This document shows positions 32,690-43,609 of a stretch of DNA of 64,000 bases, piece by piece. Each line of letters begins with the position of its first letter. Within the stretch, counting starts at the first letter, position 1. The DNA is from Meconema thalassinum (Eukaryota > Arthropoda > Insecta > Orthoptera > Tettigoniidae). The stretch lies in the NCBI GenBank assembly GCA_946902985.2, contig OX336390.1, positions 525,778,861 to 525,842,860 on the forward strand. Direction: 5' to 3'. Below the pieces are notes generated by a model, which ran no database searches, was not told the origin of the DNA, and saw only the letters and a program-made list of their open reading frames with translations. The position numbers were made by a program, and so were the translations under genes.

Positions 32690-33960
32690 TGGAGGGCGAA
32701 TCTTTAGGGTATGGCTCTCACAAACACCTGTTCCAGCTTGAAAAGGCCTTCAAAAATACAGGCTATTTATGTCTTCGAAATTCATTGCAGACTTTGTACC
32801 GTTCTCCAGTAATTTGTAAATAACAGCTCAGTTGGGGTGTGTCTTGTTGATCGCAATAAAATATATAACATAGTTATACACTACACTATTGCTATACAAT
32901 ATGCCCAAATGTCAAGTTTGCTATTATTATGATTTCCAAAGTGATCCACTTGAGGAGCCCTGGTTCAGAGCGTACATCAATTACGTTGTTACAGTGTGCA
33001 GGATAATAGAGAAAGGCTGGTTACGTTGGGTTTAGCGGAGCAGTTGAGGTGGCCTAGTGAGGAGGATGCAAGGTCAATGCCCTCACAAGATATGTTCCCG
33101 TTGCTTCCACCCGCTATCTAGGTTTGCTAGCGGCCTCTGGGTTCGTTCGGTTTGTCAGCAACAGGTTTGGCCTTCTTGGAAATGTGTATGAAGAGACATA
33201 TCTTAATATGGTCTGAGTCAACTCAACAATACAAGGAAGTTGTAATTATTTTTTAAATTGGTTATTAATTTCTAGAAGATTAAAAATCAATAGATGAATG
33301 ACAGTTACACACAATATTTGTATTTAATACAGCCATAAAGATCTTTAACATCTGAGGGATTGGGTACAAGAGGGCACTTGTCCAAAAGGTAAGTTTTAGA
33401 GAGTTAATGTTAGAAATATAAATGCGAAGTATTTCCACTAACTCCCCTTAAATAATAACGAGGTGGCTTGTGCATCCCCCACCTAGGCATATGTATTTAA
33501 AATATTTTAACTAAAATAAAATTTAGACTCTGGTAAGAAGTAAAATAAAAGGTCATGCGTATGCCCTTCTTACATAGAATATTTTAATTATAGTGGGGCG
33601 AGAAAATAGAAGAAACTAAACCAAATATCTATTAAAATGGAGAGCGTAATGTAGTAAAACAAAAATTATTACGCATTTATTGCAATATCAAATAATAGCT
33701 TATTAAATACATCGAAGACCAAATAGAAGTAATCCATTTAATATGGGTTCTTGGATACAGCTAATTGCTGGTACCCTCTGGCCTCTGTTTAAAAATGTAT
33801 TAATGGCGTTGGGCCAAAATGGCCACGCAACCAGCTACAATGCAACAGGACAATGACCACAATGAATATTTTTGAACTGAAAAAATAAAACACACAAACT
33901 GAAGAATGCTCAAACAAATGTTCTCTGTCACAAAATAAACATGGAAGGAATACATCAAAG
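32690..33960. other. No recognised feature
   Basis: Unique-looking, mostly AT-rich. The 72-codon frame at 32605-32823 begins inside SINE-C. Nothing else is supportable. Confidence 0.5.
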
Positions 33961-34008
33961 GAAAAAGAAGAAGAAGAAGAAGAAGAAGAAGAAGAAGAAG
34001 AAGAAGAA
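33961..34008. repeat. (AAG)n microsatellite
   Basis: About 15 AAG units. It gives the poly-Leu run in the minus-strand frame 33800-34228, which is not otherwise gene-like. Confidence 0.95.
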
Positions 34009-34650
34009 AGGAACTCTTGAAAATGTAATTCGGCAGTAGAGTCAAAGAGTCAAAAATACAAACGCCATATTTGTAAATCAGCGTTACGTAAAACATACTG
34101 ATGGCTTTGGACACAATTGGCTTAGAGGAAGCCAGCAGACACTGAATGCTGAGGGGGAGTTGCTCTTTAGTTAATAAATTGAAATAAATCTTGTTGATTG
34201 GAAGAATCCGATAAAGTGATGATATCAAAATGACTAAGCTTTAAAACTATATAAAGGTCTTTTACAGTTAACCTGCAAGATAATATTTCAAAATGAAACC
34301 ATCGTGCCCCTTAATCGCTTGGTGTATTCATGTTGCCAACAAAGACTACTCCCCCTTCTGAGGGTGCCGAGCAGTGTAGTACTTACTAGAGTACTTGTAT
34401 AAAATAGACCGCAGGGTTCCGGCTTTGTTTCGCTCCTTGTGAGGGGAGACATGCCCTTCACTACTCGATGACAAGGGTTTGTCACCTTACTGTGCTCCGT
34501 CCCAGAAGAAATAACTAATATGTCAGTAAACAGGGTGTAAATGCAAAATTATTTCCCTTCAGTTGGTGATAAAAGACACTATTGGTGATGATCAATTACT
34601 TTGATAATATTCACATTGGCCTAAGTCATTTGAGTTTTAATAGCTTCCAC
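34009..34650. other. No recognised feature
   Basis: No shared repeat or coding similarity seen. The part at 34290-34500 is moderately GC-rich but unplaced. Confidence 0.4.
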
Positions 34651-34659
34651 CATGACTGA

Positions 34660-34935
34660 AAGAAAGAACTGGAAGGGTGCAGATCGTAGGTTTAAATTTT
34701 GGTGTTGACAGTGGCCACCAGGAGTGTGGCTTTCCACCTGGATTTTCCACACTCCGTCCAGAATAGTACTTTATATCAATTTTCTGGGCACTTATCCCAA
34801 ACTTAGATATAAATTATTAAAGTTACACATATTATTAGTCATCACAAAATCACAGGTCAGGTTGTTAAACAAATTCAACCCACACACAAGTGCATGGAGC
34901 TGATGGTCAAGATGTCCAAAACCACTAAATTGAAT
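34660..34935 (+). mobile_element. SINE-C2 copy, decayed
   Basis: GGTTTAAATTTTGGTGTTGA (decayed box B), TTTCCACACTCCGTCCAGAA, ATTATTAGTCATCACAAAAT, TTAAACAAATTCAACC and CATGGAGCTGATGGTCAAGA follow the order in the 16.7-kb copy. Confidence 0.75.
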
Positions 34936-35156
34936 TATCAGCAATTAGTTGTTGCCAATATTTAAACCTAGAAGTCGTCAGGCATAAGTAGTTTTCTGCA
35001 GTTACGAGGGCTCCTGTTTCTATGTGGGTGTAAACGTAAACAAACACACGGCATGACATACCATTATCCTGGCTGTGACCAATGGAGCACGTTGTTTACT
35101 ACACAAAAACTAGCTTACCCTCCGTTCCCGGTAAAAAGTAAAACCTGCACTCGCAG

Positions 35157-35161
<5 letters not shown>

Positions 35162-35188
<27 letters not shown>

Positions 35189-35414
35189 TTAATGTTATTG
35201 GTATACGTCCCTTTTAACTACTGCGGCTTTTGAGACGCCGTGCCGGGGTAACGAAATATTGCCCCAAAATGGAATATTTTACGTGCCAGTACATCTACTG
35301 ACATGACTCCCTCGTATTTTCGTACCTTCAATTGCCAACTGACTGCACCAGGATTCAATCCTGCAACTTTGGGAACAGCAGGCGAGAACGTTACCACTGC
35401 TTCACGCAGCCAGT
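35162..35414 (-). mobile_element. SINE-I full-length copy with 12-bp TSD
   Basis: CTCGCAGGAATA at 35150-35161 recurs at 35415-35426. The insert in reverse begins GACTGGCTGCGTGAAGCAGT (head), has box B AGGATTGAATCCTGG on the reverse strand near 35345-35362, and ends in an AAT-type tail (35157-35188). The microsatellite lies inside the duplications, which shows that it is the element's own tail. Frame 35332-35667 begins here and is not a gene. Confidence 0.93.
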
Positions 35415-35744
35415 CTCGCAGGAATACTTATATCGAGTGTTGACAACTGTAGACTCAAAAGGGTTCTCCACTTTTCCTGAACGTACGGAAGGTGCAAAAG
35501 CACGAGTAGGAACTCTCAATTATGCTGAACTAGTGGCTGGACAGTGGCTCGGTCTGGCACTAAAGCCAAAGCGGGAGGGCAAGGACAACTCTGTGCTAAC
35601 ATGCCCACACTGTTATTGCCACCTGCTGTGGACTTATTCAAAGAATTGCATCTTCCGACTGCACTGATGACCAAAACTGGTTTCAACTATCAGGTTGTGT
35701 AAGCTCACAGCGGGCGGTATTTGGATTCTGTCCACCTGTCTAAA

Positions 35745-36085
35745 GAATCCAGGCTAGCTCGTGCCTTGCTGGCATTGAGAGAGCATGGGTTCGAATTCAA
35801 CCTCGGCCATCCTAAAAATGGTTTTCGTGGTTTACCATTTTCACCAGCAGGCAAATACCGGGACAGTTCTTTTTAACAGGTCCACGGCCGACGTTCTTCC
35901 AAAATCCTTACCCTGACCCTTAATTAGACCCAAGTTAGTGGTCACCTGGACAATCAGCCTCTCACCATCCCGAGTTGTATCTGCAGACAAAGTGTGTCCA
36001 ACTCCCAGACAAAGTCCTTGCGACAGTAGAGGATTGATCCCCCGTAAATTCCGTGGGTGAAGCCGAGCTGCGAGGATATGCAATT
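35745..36085 (+). mobile_element. SINE-F copy
   Basis: Box B GGGTTCGAATTCAACCTC, then AAAATGGTTTTCGTGGTTTA, TCCACGGCCGACGTTCTTCC, AATTAGACCCAAGTTAGTGG, ATTCCGTGGGTGAAGCCGAG. The order matches 18344-18724. The head is slightly degraded and no AAT tail remains. Confidence 0.85.
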
Positions 36086-36089
36086 TTAA

Positions 36090-37095
36090 AAAATATATTT
36101 TCATTCACTTAGAAATAAATACGAGTTAAAATTATTTTTAGAACATTAATTACTAAGATCTCACAAATTACTATTAAATTTATAAGTAAAAAAAATATGC
36201 TGAGTTCTGAGAAAACCAGCGTTTAACATGTGTTCTTTCCTCAAATTTCTATTGTCTGAAAATTATAAATGCATAAGACTTAATCAAACATGAACCTTCA
36301 TTCTACGTCAGAGTAATTCAGGTCTGTTGAATATAATTGCAATGCTCGTAGAACCTTTTTATTTTAATTTATATGTTAGTGTACAGAAGTTTTGATTGTG
36401 TAACAACAAAACAAACATCATGTGTTTACTAGATGGAACTTCCTTTCTACACCATATGACGTTGCATCTATCCCTAACCGCCATGACTACGGCATTCTAA
36501 AACACCACCATAACCATTAACAACAACAGCATCATCAGATGTATCCTCCTGATTTATCTATAGTGGACTAAATCAGTAGTCAATGAAGGATATGCTGCTC
36601 TTTATTCCAGTGGCTAATCTTAAAAACCAACGAGCCTATCTAGAATGTCCTTGGTCGAACTATATAAGAGTCCACATAGTGGACCTAGCATGCTACAGTT
36701 TGCCTTAAAATAACAGTCCAGAGCTTCCTCGGTGTACCACGCCCTCATTGAGACAGGGCGACCTCGATATAACCTCGCACCGGTTACGTCAAGTGACCTT
36801 TCTCTTTGTCTATGGCGTACAACTAAACGGTACAGTGTTTGGTTGTATTATTGAAAATATCGTGTGATTTTCAACCTCAAAAAATAAAAAATAAAATTTC
36901 ATTTCATTTCATATTCATTCATCAGTGCCTTACAGTACACGGAAGGGAGTCTCTGAAAAGAGCAAAGCCCCACTTCGCAATCGGGATGCGTCAGAGCCCC
37001 CACTTTATATACTGGCTTATATATACTGTACATATGTACACAAGATGGCAATTAGTGAGAATCAAACAATGATTACATTATTTACAGTATAGATT
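36090..37095. other. No recognised feature
   Basis: AT-rich sequence; an open frame at 36839-37072 has no recognisable domain and ends near the LINE remnant that follows. Confidence 0.4.
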
Positions 37096-37099
37096 AGGG

Positions 37100-37497
37100 G
37101 AATGGTAAATGCACATTTACATTGGATAAGGGAGGAACAACAAGAGAAGAGATGAAACGAATATTGGAAATAGAGATTCACGGGAAACACTAGCACAACA
37201 AAGAATCGAGGCATAATTTATGACAAACCTACTTGTTGAACAAATAATAACTCAGCTTCCTCTTGAACTGCATGGCAATATTGTTGCTGGCCTTCAGGGA
37301 ACACGGTAGGCTGTTCCATGCACCAATCGATCTATTTACGTACAAAGCCCAGTTTGTAAAGTGTAAAGAATGAAGTAGGCCTTCTTACTCAATGTAAGAT
37401 TTTCACAAAGAACTCGTGTAAGAAGTATTAGCGACTCGTTCAGTATCCAGAGTGCGATTCGAAGGTAGGGGAGCATTGTTTTAAAAGTTCCAGATTA

Positions 37498-37500
<3 letters not shown>
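37100..37500 (-). pseudogene. LINE reverse-transcriptase ORF C-terminus
   Basis: Minus-strand codons from about 37336 down to the stop at 37229-37231 read VNRSIGAWNSLPCSLKASNN then IAMQFKRKLSYYLFNK. The WNSLP motif followed by FK-KL-YL is the common end of L2/CR1/jockey-type LINE proteins. The upstream part is frameshifted. About 130 bp of probable 3' UTR follows (37100-37228). This is a different LINE from those at 18.7-21.7 kb. Confidence 0.7.
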
Positions 37501-37535
<35 letters not shown>

Positions 37536-37835
37536 CATTTTAGGGGCTTGGGCATTGTGGTCATTCATCCCCGTGTACTTGTGTTGTGTAATTTATTTTC
37601 TGATAACCTGTATAATTGTGGTGTATGTAGCAGTGCGTGTATTTTCTAACCCAGGTGAGGATTGAACACGATGCGGCCGTGGCCTTAAGTTATGAAACAT
37701 CCCGGCAATTTTCTGGAGTAGAAGTGGGAATCCACGAAAGACATTTTCAGGACAACTGAGGTGTGATTCGAACCCATGCTCTCCCGATGCCAGTGAGACA
37801 AGAGTTAGCACGTTAGCGCTCTCGGCCACCGTGAA
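37499..37835 (-). mobile_element. Chimeric SINE: F-type head with C-type tail
   Basis: In reverse: TCACGGTGGCCGAGAGCGCT head, box B GGGTTCGAATCACACCTC, then at about 37740-37720 it changes to the SINE-C body (CACTTCTACTCCAGAAAATT, GGCCACGGCCGCATC) and C-type tail (ACAGGTTATCAGAAAATAAA, ACACGGGGATGAATGACC), finishing in a (CAA)n tail at 37499-37533. The TTG run is the tail, not an independent microsatellite. Confidence 0.8.
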
Positions 37836-37875
37836 GGTTTTTTTCCTTCTTTTGTTTTGACAACGAGTTTTATCA

Positions 37876-38047
37876 AAGGAAGCTTGTAGTTTAACGTGAC
37901 CGTTAATCTCGCGATCAGGGGCCACGGGACCTCAATTTTACGTGGAATCCGAACCACAGGACATGGCATTTCACTTCGAAAATCTCACATGCATTGACCG
38001 GGAATCGAACCTGGTCCGCCTTGGTGAGAGGCCAGCAGCTTGACCGA
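37876..38047 (-). mobile_element. SINE-E, 5'-truncated, 11-bp TSD
   Basis: GAGTTTTATCA at 37865-37875 recurs at 38048-38058. In reverse it lacks roughly the first 20 bp of the head including box A, but keeps box B GGTTCGATTCCCGG and the rest to CTACAAGCTTCC. Truncation at the 5' side with a duplication is the standard result of target-primed reverse transcription. Confidence 0.92.
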
Positions 38048-38544
38048 GAGTTTTATCACTAACAAGTAAGGAATGTGAAATAATATGACGGAACTAACAT
38101 TCGGAAAGATTCTCATATACAGATGAAAACTGTAGATTCCATAAATGATATTAATGGCCGACAACTAGGCCTTTTTCACATACAGTACATGTACATATTG
38201 CTTATTATTTTGGGCATTTATTTCCTAAGCACCCAGTATAACTTCTGCAGAGCCATGTGTTAGGTTCACGGACTGTTAGCTGCTTGTCACTCGGCACCGA
38301 CTGCGTTCTGCACAGCTATACAGTGAGCCAAGTAGAAGGAGCTGATAACCATAGTATCCAAAACCCTTACATGAGACAACTGTTCGAGAAGTGATTCCTC
38401 AGTTGTAACCTGTCCTCATGCTACGTGATCACCCGGATGTATTGGCACTCCATGCCCAAACTAGGAAATGGAAAGCTGAACACTAGCATAGACTCCCGTG
38501 CCGTGTTTCTAGAGCACTTCAATATCTATAAAGTAAGGCTGTAC

Positions 38545-38760
38545 TTATCATTTCAATATTCGATTAATTCGACTACTCAGAATATTCGAAATTCAATAAA
38601 TTATTAGAATGTTCCAAGGATTCCAATGTTCGAACAGTGTGGATGTTCGAATCATTCGAAAATAAATTCGAAGTACTCGAGTATTTCAAATTGTCGATTG
38701 TTAAAATGAATCGAACAGTTCAAATATTTTAAATGTTCTAAGATTGTAAGTAACCGATAA
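38545..38760. repeat. TTCGAA-rich tract
   Basis: ATTCGA, TTCGAA and related words recur more than ten times over about 200 bp (for example ATTCGAAATTCAATAA, GTTCGAATCATTCGAAAAT). It is partly self-complementary. It could be a degenerate tandem repeat or the inside of a MITE; no boundaries are visible. Confidence 0.55.
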
Positions 38761-38939
38761 TTGCAGAATTTTGTGTAAAGAAATATGTTCAGTGGAAGAG
38801 TCGTTCTAAGCAGGGATGACTCCAAGGCGTCCGATGTGTGTTTGACCCATTCCACGAGAAGTGACAAGCAAGGTTGTACATTATTATGAAATGAACAGTA
38901 AAAGTTGATTTATTGAGAATTGTGAACCATTGTAGAAAG

Positions 38940-39566
38940 AACAGAGATAACTCTGCTTCCTACCTCATTTACTACTAAAGTTTTCCTATACTGGAATGAA
39001 ATTAAAAAATCAGATAGTCTTTCAACATCAAAGCCAATTTGGCAAACGAATGGGTTATTGCAGGGAGACCGCCCCCCTTCTGTTTATTCTAGCAGCAGAA
39101 TAAATATTATGGATAACGCAGAGGGAAGGAGTAAATTCATATATGCAGACGAAATTTAAGTAGGATCACTCAAAAGACTTTAAAAAATTACAGGAAACAA
39201 ACAACATCGTGGTGAAATGGTGCAATAAATACAAATTTGACATAAATGTTGAAATGACTGAGATTTTGGTATTCAGAAATGGTGGAAGAGTCCCAGAAGC
39301 AGCAACAATTTCCATACAGAATAGAATAATTAAAATTATTGTCTTAACCAGAACTGATCCTCAGACGAATTTTAATATCACTCAGAAAGGAGAGAAGTCA
39401 TTGCAACAGAATTTTACGGGACAGGAGCAATGATAGATCGAGAATGGACAAAGGAGAATTTTGAACTACGACATATGATAACCAGACTGGCAGATCAAGG
39501 GTTTCACCATCTTATCTGCAAAAACACAGCATACCACGAGCCAAATGAATCGTGTGGGAATGTTCA
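38940..39566 (+). pseudogene. LINE reverse transcriptase remnant
   Basis: Frames here give WQTNGLLQGD (reverse-transcriptase motif region), then FIYADEI in place of the catalytic YADD box, and WCNKYKFDINVEMTEILVF, the conserved region just after it. Stops and frame changes interrupt it, and the catalytic second Asp is changed to Glu. The remainder continues past the nested SINE-E to 39860. It is a dead LINE copy. Confidence 0.7.
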
Positions 39567-39759
39567 AAAGCGGAAGCTTGTAGTTTAACGTGACCGTTAA
39601 TCTCGCGATCATAAGCCACGGGACCTCCGTTTTACGTGGAATCCGAACCACAGGACATGGCATTTCACATAGGAAATCTCACATGCATTGACCGGGAATC
39701 GAACCCGGTCCGCCTTGGTGAGAGGCATACAGCTAGACCGCTGAGCCACCACGCCCCCA
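39567..39759 (-). mobile_element. SINE-E full length, nested in a LINE, 11-bp TSD
   Basis: GGGAATGTTCA at 39556-39566 recurs at 39760-39770. In reverse the 193-bp insert begins GGGGGCGTGGTGGCTCAGCG (box A region TGGCTCAGCGGTC), has box B GGGTTCGATTCCCGG, and ends CTACAAGCTTCCGCTTT. This copy defines SINE-E best. Confidence 0.95.
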
Positions 39760-39905
39760 GGGAATGTTCATTGTGCAACAGGAAGTGCGAACGCAACCAC
39801 ATAGAACTATGTAACAAAAGGACAAAATCATTAAGTGCATACGCAAAACATAAAGTGTAAATTAGTGTATTTGCAATAAATGTATTATTATTTACTTTTA
39901 TGGAG
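39760..39905 (+). pseudogene. LINE ORF C-terminus after nested SINE
   Basis: One frame reads ECSLCNRKCERNHIELCNKR then TKSLSAYAKHKV and a stop. The Cys/His spacing resembles a zinc-knuckle-like C-terminal motif of some LINE proteins. It joins to the sequence ending at 39566 once the SINE and one duplication are ignored. A short AATAAA-containing 3' end follows. Confidence 0.6.
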
Positions 39906-40768
39906 TTCTCTGATATGCCAATAATAAATTTGACGAACAGAGAGTGTCCTACCTGCCTTGACAACACCGTGCAGATGTGAAGTTCCCCTCTCCATGGAAT
40001 CACCAAACACGTTTTCTTGATACTAGGACTGTAAATTTCTCTTCATAGGGTAAAGAAACCCAACTGCGGTACATTATCTTAGCTATTATTCACGCATGTA
40101 TATCGATAACCGTTTCGTTGCACTCATGACTGTAATTTATAGCTTTTTTCAGGTCACTAGGTACTGATCTTATATTTATACGCAATATTTATGCTTGATT
40201 GTATTTTTTAATTAATTATAGGCTAATTGATTTAAAATGGCGTATCAATAAAGGGGGATTTACTCAACCGGTATTACGTCTATATCGTATTCAAAGAGTA
40301 TCCTTTCGTTATTTGTAGAAAATTCAATCCATTCTGCACAATGACACATTCATTAGCAATGAATTAGTTTATAGTTCTTCCGATTGATGCGAAATTTGTT
40401 CCAAAACCATCATGTCCTTATTTTGTACAATATGAAGAAATTGTAAATATAATAGTGGTAAAACCCTTAACAAGAGCAGTAAAAATACATAGAACGTACC
40501 GTATATAAAATAGTTCCTTTTTAGGATCTTATTGGTTTAGTATTTTAGCAGTAATAGGCCTAAGTGCCACAATTTGTAGTTTTTGGCAGGTTTCTTTAGA
40601 TTTTGGAGGGCAGTGACCGTTAGTGGGTGTTATTGTAGGTTTGGTAGTGTTTCATAGAGCTATTTGGTCCTGTATATACTTGGGTCTGTTGATGCTTGTT
40701 AATCGAGCGAAAAATGTCATCCCTTACTTATTTCCCTCTTGTATAGTCCATAACAAATATACAGGGTG
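39906..40768. other. No recognised feature
   Basis: AT-rich unique-looking sequence, no repeat partner or coding frame. Confidence 0.5.
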
Positions 40769-40780
40769 CAACTAAATATG

Positions 40781-40946
40781 GCGTGGCCCAAGGTTGCAGG
40801 TTCGTATCCTGGTGCAGTCAGCTGGCATTTGAGGGTGCGCAAATACGAGGAAGCCGTGTCACGTTAAATATCCCCTTCGGGGCAAAATTCCGGCACCTCG
40901 GCGTCTCTAAAAGCCAGAGTAGTTAAAAGGAACGTAAAAGCAATAA

Positions 40947-40980
<34 letters not shown>

Positions 40981-40982
40981 GT
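40781..40982 (+). mobile_element. SINE-I, 5'-truncated, 11-bp TSD
   Basis: AACTAAATATG at 40770-40780 recurs at 40983-40993. The copy starts just before box B (GCAGGTTCGTATCCTGG), contains the SINE-I body, and ends GCAATAACATTATTATT with about 11 ATT units (40947-40980), again within the duplications. Confidence 0.93.
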
Positions 40983-41069
40983 AACTAAATATGTGGGAAA
41001 GCTCCGGGGATTTGATAGATGACCTGTCAACAAGCAAAACATGTCCTGTAAACATATGGTGAATGTGCG

Positions 41070-41395
41070 TTCGTTGCTGTGTTAGCGGTGTGTCTTATTG
41101 TGATGTCAGTATTAGTCTGTGTATTTGTATGTTAAGTGAGGATTGGGAAGGAGACGTCCGTGGCCTTAAGTTAGGAACCATCCCGGCATTTAGCTGGAGT
41201 ACAGTGGTTTCCCACTCCTAGTTCAGGAAAATGCCGGGATTGTACCTTAATTTAGGGCACGGCTGCCCCAAAACCAAGCCCAATTAGCATATACACAGTT
41301 GTACGGCCATCACAATAACACAAGTTATCAGACAGATTCAATACACACATACATACCATGATGTAGCAAAGCCCTTGAAGAATCATCATCATTAT
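41070..41395. repeat. Palindromic pair of SINE-C 3' halves
   Basis: 41070-41200 is a reverse SINE-C tail half (TTATTGTGATGTCAGTATTA, GGCCTTAAGTTAGGAACC). 41201-41395 is a forward half (AGTGGTTTCCCACTCCTAG, AAATGCCGGGATTGTACC, AAGTTATCAGACAGATTCAA). They meet near 41200 with little or no spacer. Both heads are missing. Confidence 0.75.
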
Positions 41396-41429
41396 CATCA
41401 TCAACAACAACAACAACCAATTACCGCGT

Positions 41430-41690
41430 GATGATTATTTTTAAATGGGTTCGCGAAATGTCTTCCTGTTGAATAGAAATGTCAAGTGAGACGGAGCTCC
41501 GATTGTTGACGGAGGAGGCCAACAAGAAAGTGAACGTTGGCCTTGCGATAAAGCACATGTTTCTGGTAGTTCTTGTGGCCAGTGCGACCTTGCTCGGGTC
41601 CACATTCTTCCAGCTCGCGAGACGCATACATTAGGCTTCAAGGTGACGGACTGGGGTCGAACCCAGGCTGCAACTATCACTAATTCATTT
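41430..41690 (-). mobile_element. SINE-P candidate
   Basis: In reverse a head TAGTTGCAGCCTGGGTTCGA with box B GGGTTCGACCCCAGTCC is followed by a GC-rich body. Only one copy is present, so it could be another tRNA-related sequence. The overlapping frames at 41421-41680 are not supported as genes. Confidence 0.45.
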
Positions 41691-41714
41691 AAGGCTTCAT
41701 GAAAATAAACTCAT

Positions 41715-41885
41715 CTAGCCACTTCTAAAATTGCTGAGGTGGGAATCGAACCAACACTCTACTCAGTTAACTTCACTAGGCTGAGTGGGGCCCCAGTTCA
41801 CAATTAAATTTCTTGGCAGAGCTGGGAATCGAACTCGGGCCTCAGAGATGGTAGCGAACAAGATTAGCCATTACATCTCGAGGCG
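41715..41885 (-). mobile_element. SINE-C head half
   Basis: In reverse: head with box B GAGTTCGATTCCCAGCTCTG, AGAAATTTAATTGTGAACTG, CCACTCAGCCTAGTGAAG, TTGGTTCGATTCCCACCTCA. It stops where the body would begin; it may be the other half of the rearranged copy at 41070-41395. Confidence 0.8.
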
Positions 41886-41944
41886 GCCATCTAACTTCAT
41901 CTATGCACACATTGAATCAGTTTTCTATATTGTAAATTAATTCT

Positions 41945-42230
41945 TAAAGGTTTGGGACAGCTTGGTTATCAGCCCGTGAAATACGGTTTGTGTTGAATTT
42001 GTCTGATAACCTGTATTTATGTGTTGACTGTAGTAGTGTGTGTAGCTGTATTAGAGACAGGGATGAGGTAGAGATACGTAGGCCTACATACAGTAGGCTC
42101 TATTACTGTTTTGTGTTTGGTGTTTTGTATAACATGGGACATCTGCCTCGTGTTACGTGCAATATATCTGATAAACTATGTTATTGCTGTCTTTGTACTT
42201 GTAATTGGAGCCAGGATTGAGAAGGATGTA
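41945..42230 (-). mobile_element. SINE-C2 and SINE-C tail fragments
   Basis: 41950-42075 is a reverse C2 tail (GGGACAGCTTGGTTATCAGC, GTCTGATAACCTGTATTTAT, TATTAGAGACAGGGATGAGG). 42125-42225 is a second weaker tail copy (ATATCTGATAAACTATGTTA, TACTTGTAATTGGAGCCAGG). Confidence 0.65.
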
Positions 42231-43098
42231 ACTATATTAATGGAAGAAACTTGTGCATGTATTGTTAATTATAGAAATTGACCAATATGCACGGACATAC
42301 GTGAGATATTAGTTCGAAGTTCCGGGTGGTCAAGGGTGGCAAGAGCTCTTAGAAGCGACCAGACTGTATCGATCTAAGTACCCTTCGTTATAACCATGTT
42401 ACTTAATGTTTCATAAGTTGGGAGTTGTGTGGCTACCCGTCTTAAGGACGCAGAATCAGTAGCCTATTTATTCATGCAGTGCCTTCTACAAACTGAGGCA
42501 AGTAATACATTTAACTCAATGAATTTCAGGTTTTAGTTTCCATCTCAGGATAATTTAAATATTATTTTCGAAACGAATGAACGGTTTAAATATGCAGAAT
42601 TATTTGAGAGTAAAATCTTCCGTCAACAATTGCCATTGTTTCTATCACAATGGCGTCATCGGTCTCGCGTTTGTGAATGGCATCTGTCATCTGTTGTTCA
42701 TTCCGATGTGAATTATTTAGGAAAATAATTGAGAAATTTCTCCTAGAATTTCATTTGGGGCTTGTTCCATCATTCTATTGACGTGAGGGGAAAAATTCAC
42801 ACACAGCAGTAAAGGATGCTCTATGTATAGGACCTAATACAGACGAACGATTCACTATCAAGACATTTATATTTATGTCCTAAAACGAATAATAAGGGTT
42901 GTCTCTAAACTTGAACTTGGAGCCACAATCCAAAAGATTTAACTAGAAGATAGGCCTACCACTCAGAAAGCTGGTTTATGCTGGAAACAAATCTAAATTC
43001 CAGTCTCCAAGGACGTTTATGTTAGCCTGAAGAAGAAAACATGTGTCCTACTGCTTTTAATTGGACATGTGACCTTGATGTTTCACCCCTTTTAGACA

Positions 43099-43134
<36 letters not shown>

Positions 43135-43350
43135 TCGGCATGTTTCTCAGACTGTCGATTACTGACAGCGTAATATTGTAAAACTCTTGTCGTGTTTCAA
43201 AAACTCTCTGTGACATTCACAAATGCAATTTTCAGTTATTGAGTAATATTGTCAGTATAATAAACAGCCTTCATTTGAAATCCTCTCTTTCTCCTTGTGT
43301 TCATCAAATTTATTTATTTATTTATTTTGCTCTTATGAATATATTATCTT
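42231..43350. other. Mostly featureless, with one AAT microsatellite
   Basis: An AAT run of about 12 units lies at 43099-43134. The rest is AT-rich sequence without recognisable repeats or coding content; a short TTTA run sits at 43308-43326. Confidence 0.5.
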
Positions 43351-43369
43351 TAAATTAATTGGTGATTTA

Positions 43370-43593
43370 ATATTGTTATTGATTTTTGGTCCCTCTAAAC
43401 AACTGCGGCTTTATGTGACGCCGGGGTGCCGGAATTTTGTCCCGAAGGACATATTAAACGTGCCAGTAAATCTACTGACACAACTCTCTCGCAATTACGC
43501 ACCCTCAAATGCCAGCTGACTGCACCAGGATTTGATCTTACAACTTTGGGAACAGCAATCGAGAACGTTACCACTGAGGCACGCAGCCAGCCG
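43370..43593 (-). mobile_element. SINE-I full-length copy with 13-bp TSD
   Basis: AATTGGTGATTTA at 43357-43369 recurs at 43594-43606. In reverse the 224-bp insert starts CGGCTGGCTGCGTGCCTCAG, with a box A region GTGCCTCAGTGGTAACG, a decayed box B AGATCAAATCCTGG, the SINE-I body, and a short ATTnAAT end. Frames over it on both strands are shadows. Confidence 0.94.
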
Positions 43594-43609
43594 AATTGGT
43601 GATTTATCT

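Noticed and set aside
33800..34228. Open frame with a poly-Leu run suggesting a membrane protein
   Set aside because: The hydrophobic stretch is the AAG microsatellite read in reverse.
38545..38760. TTCGAA-rich tract as a heat-shock-element array
   Set aside because: Heat-shock elements need alternating nGAAn units at 5-bp phase. Here the spacing is irregular and the composition looks like a degenerate repeat.
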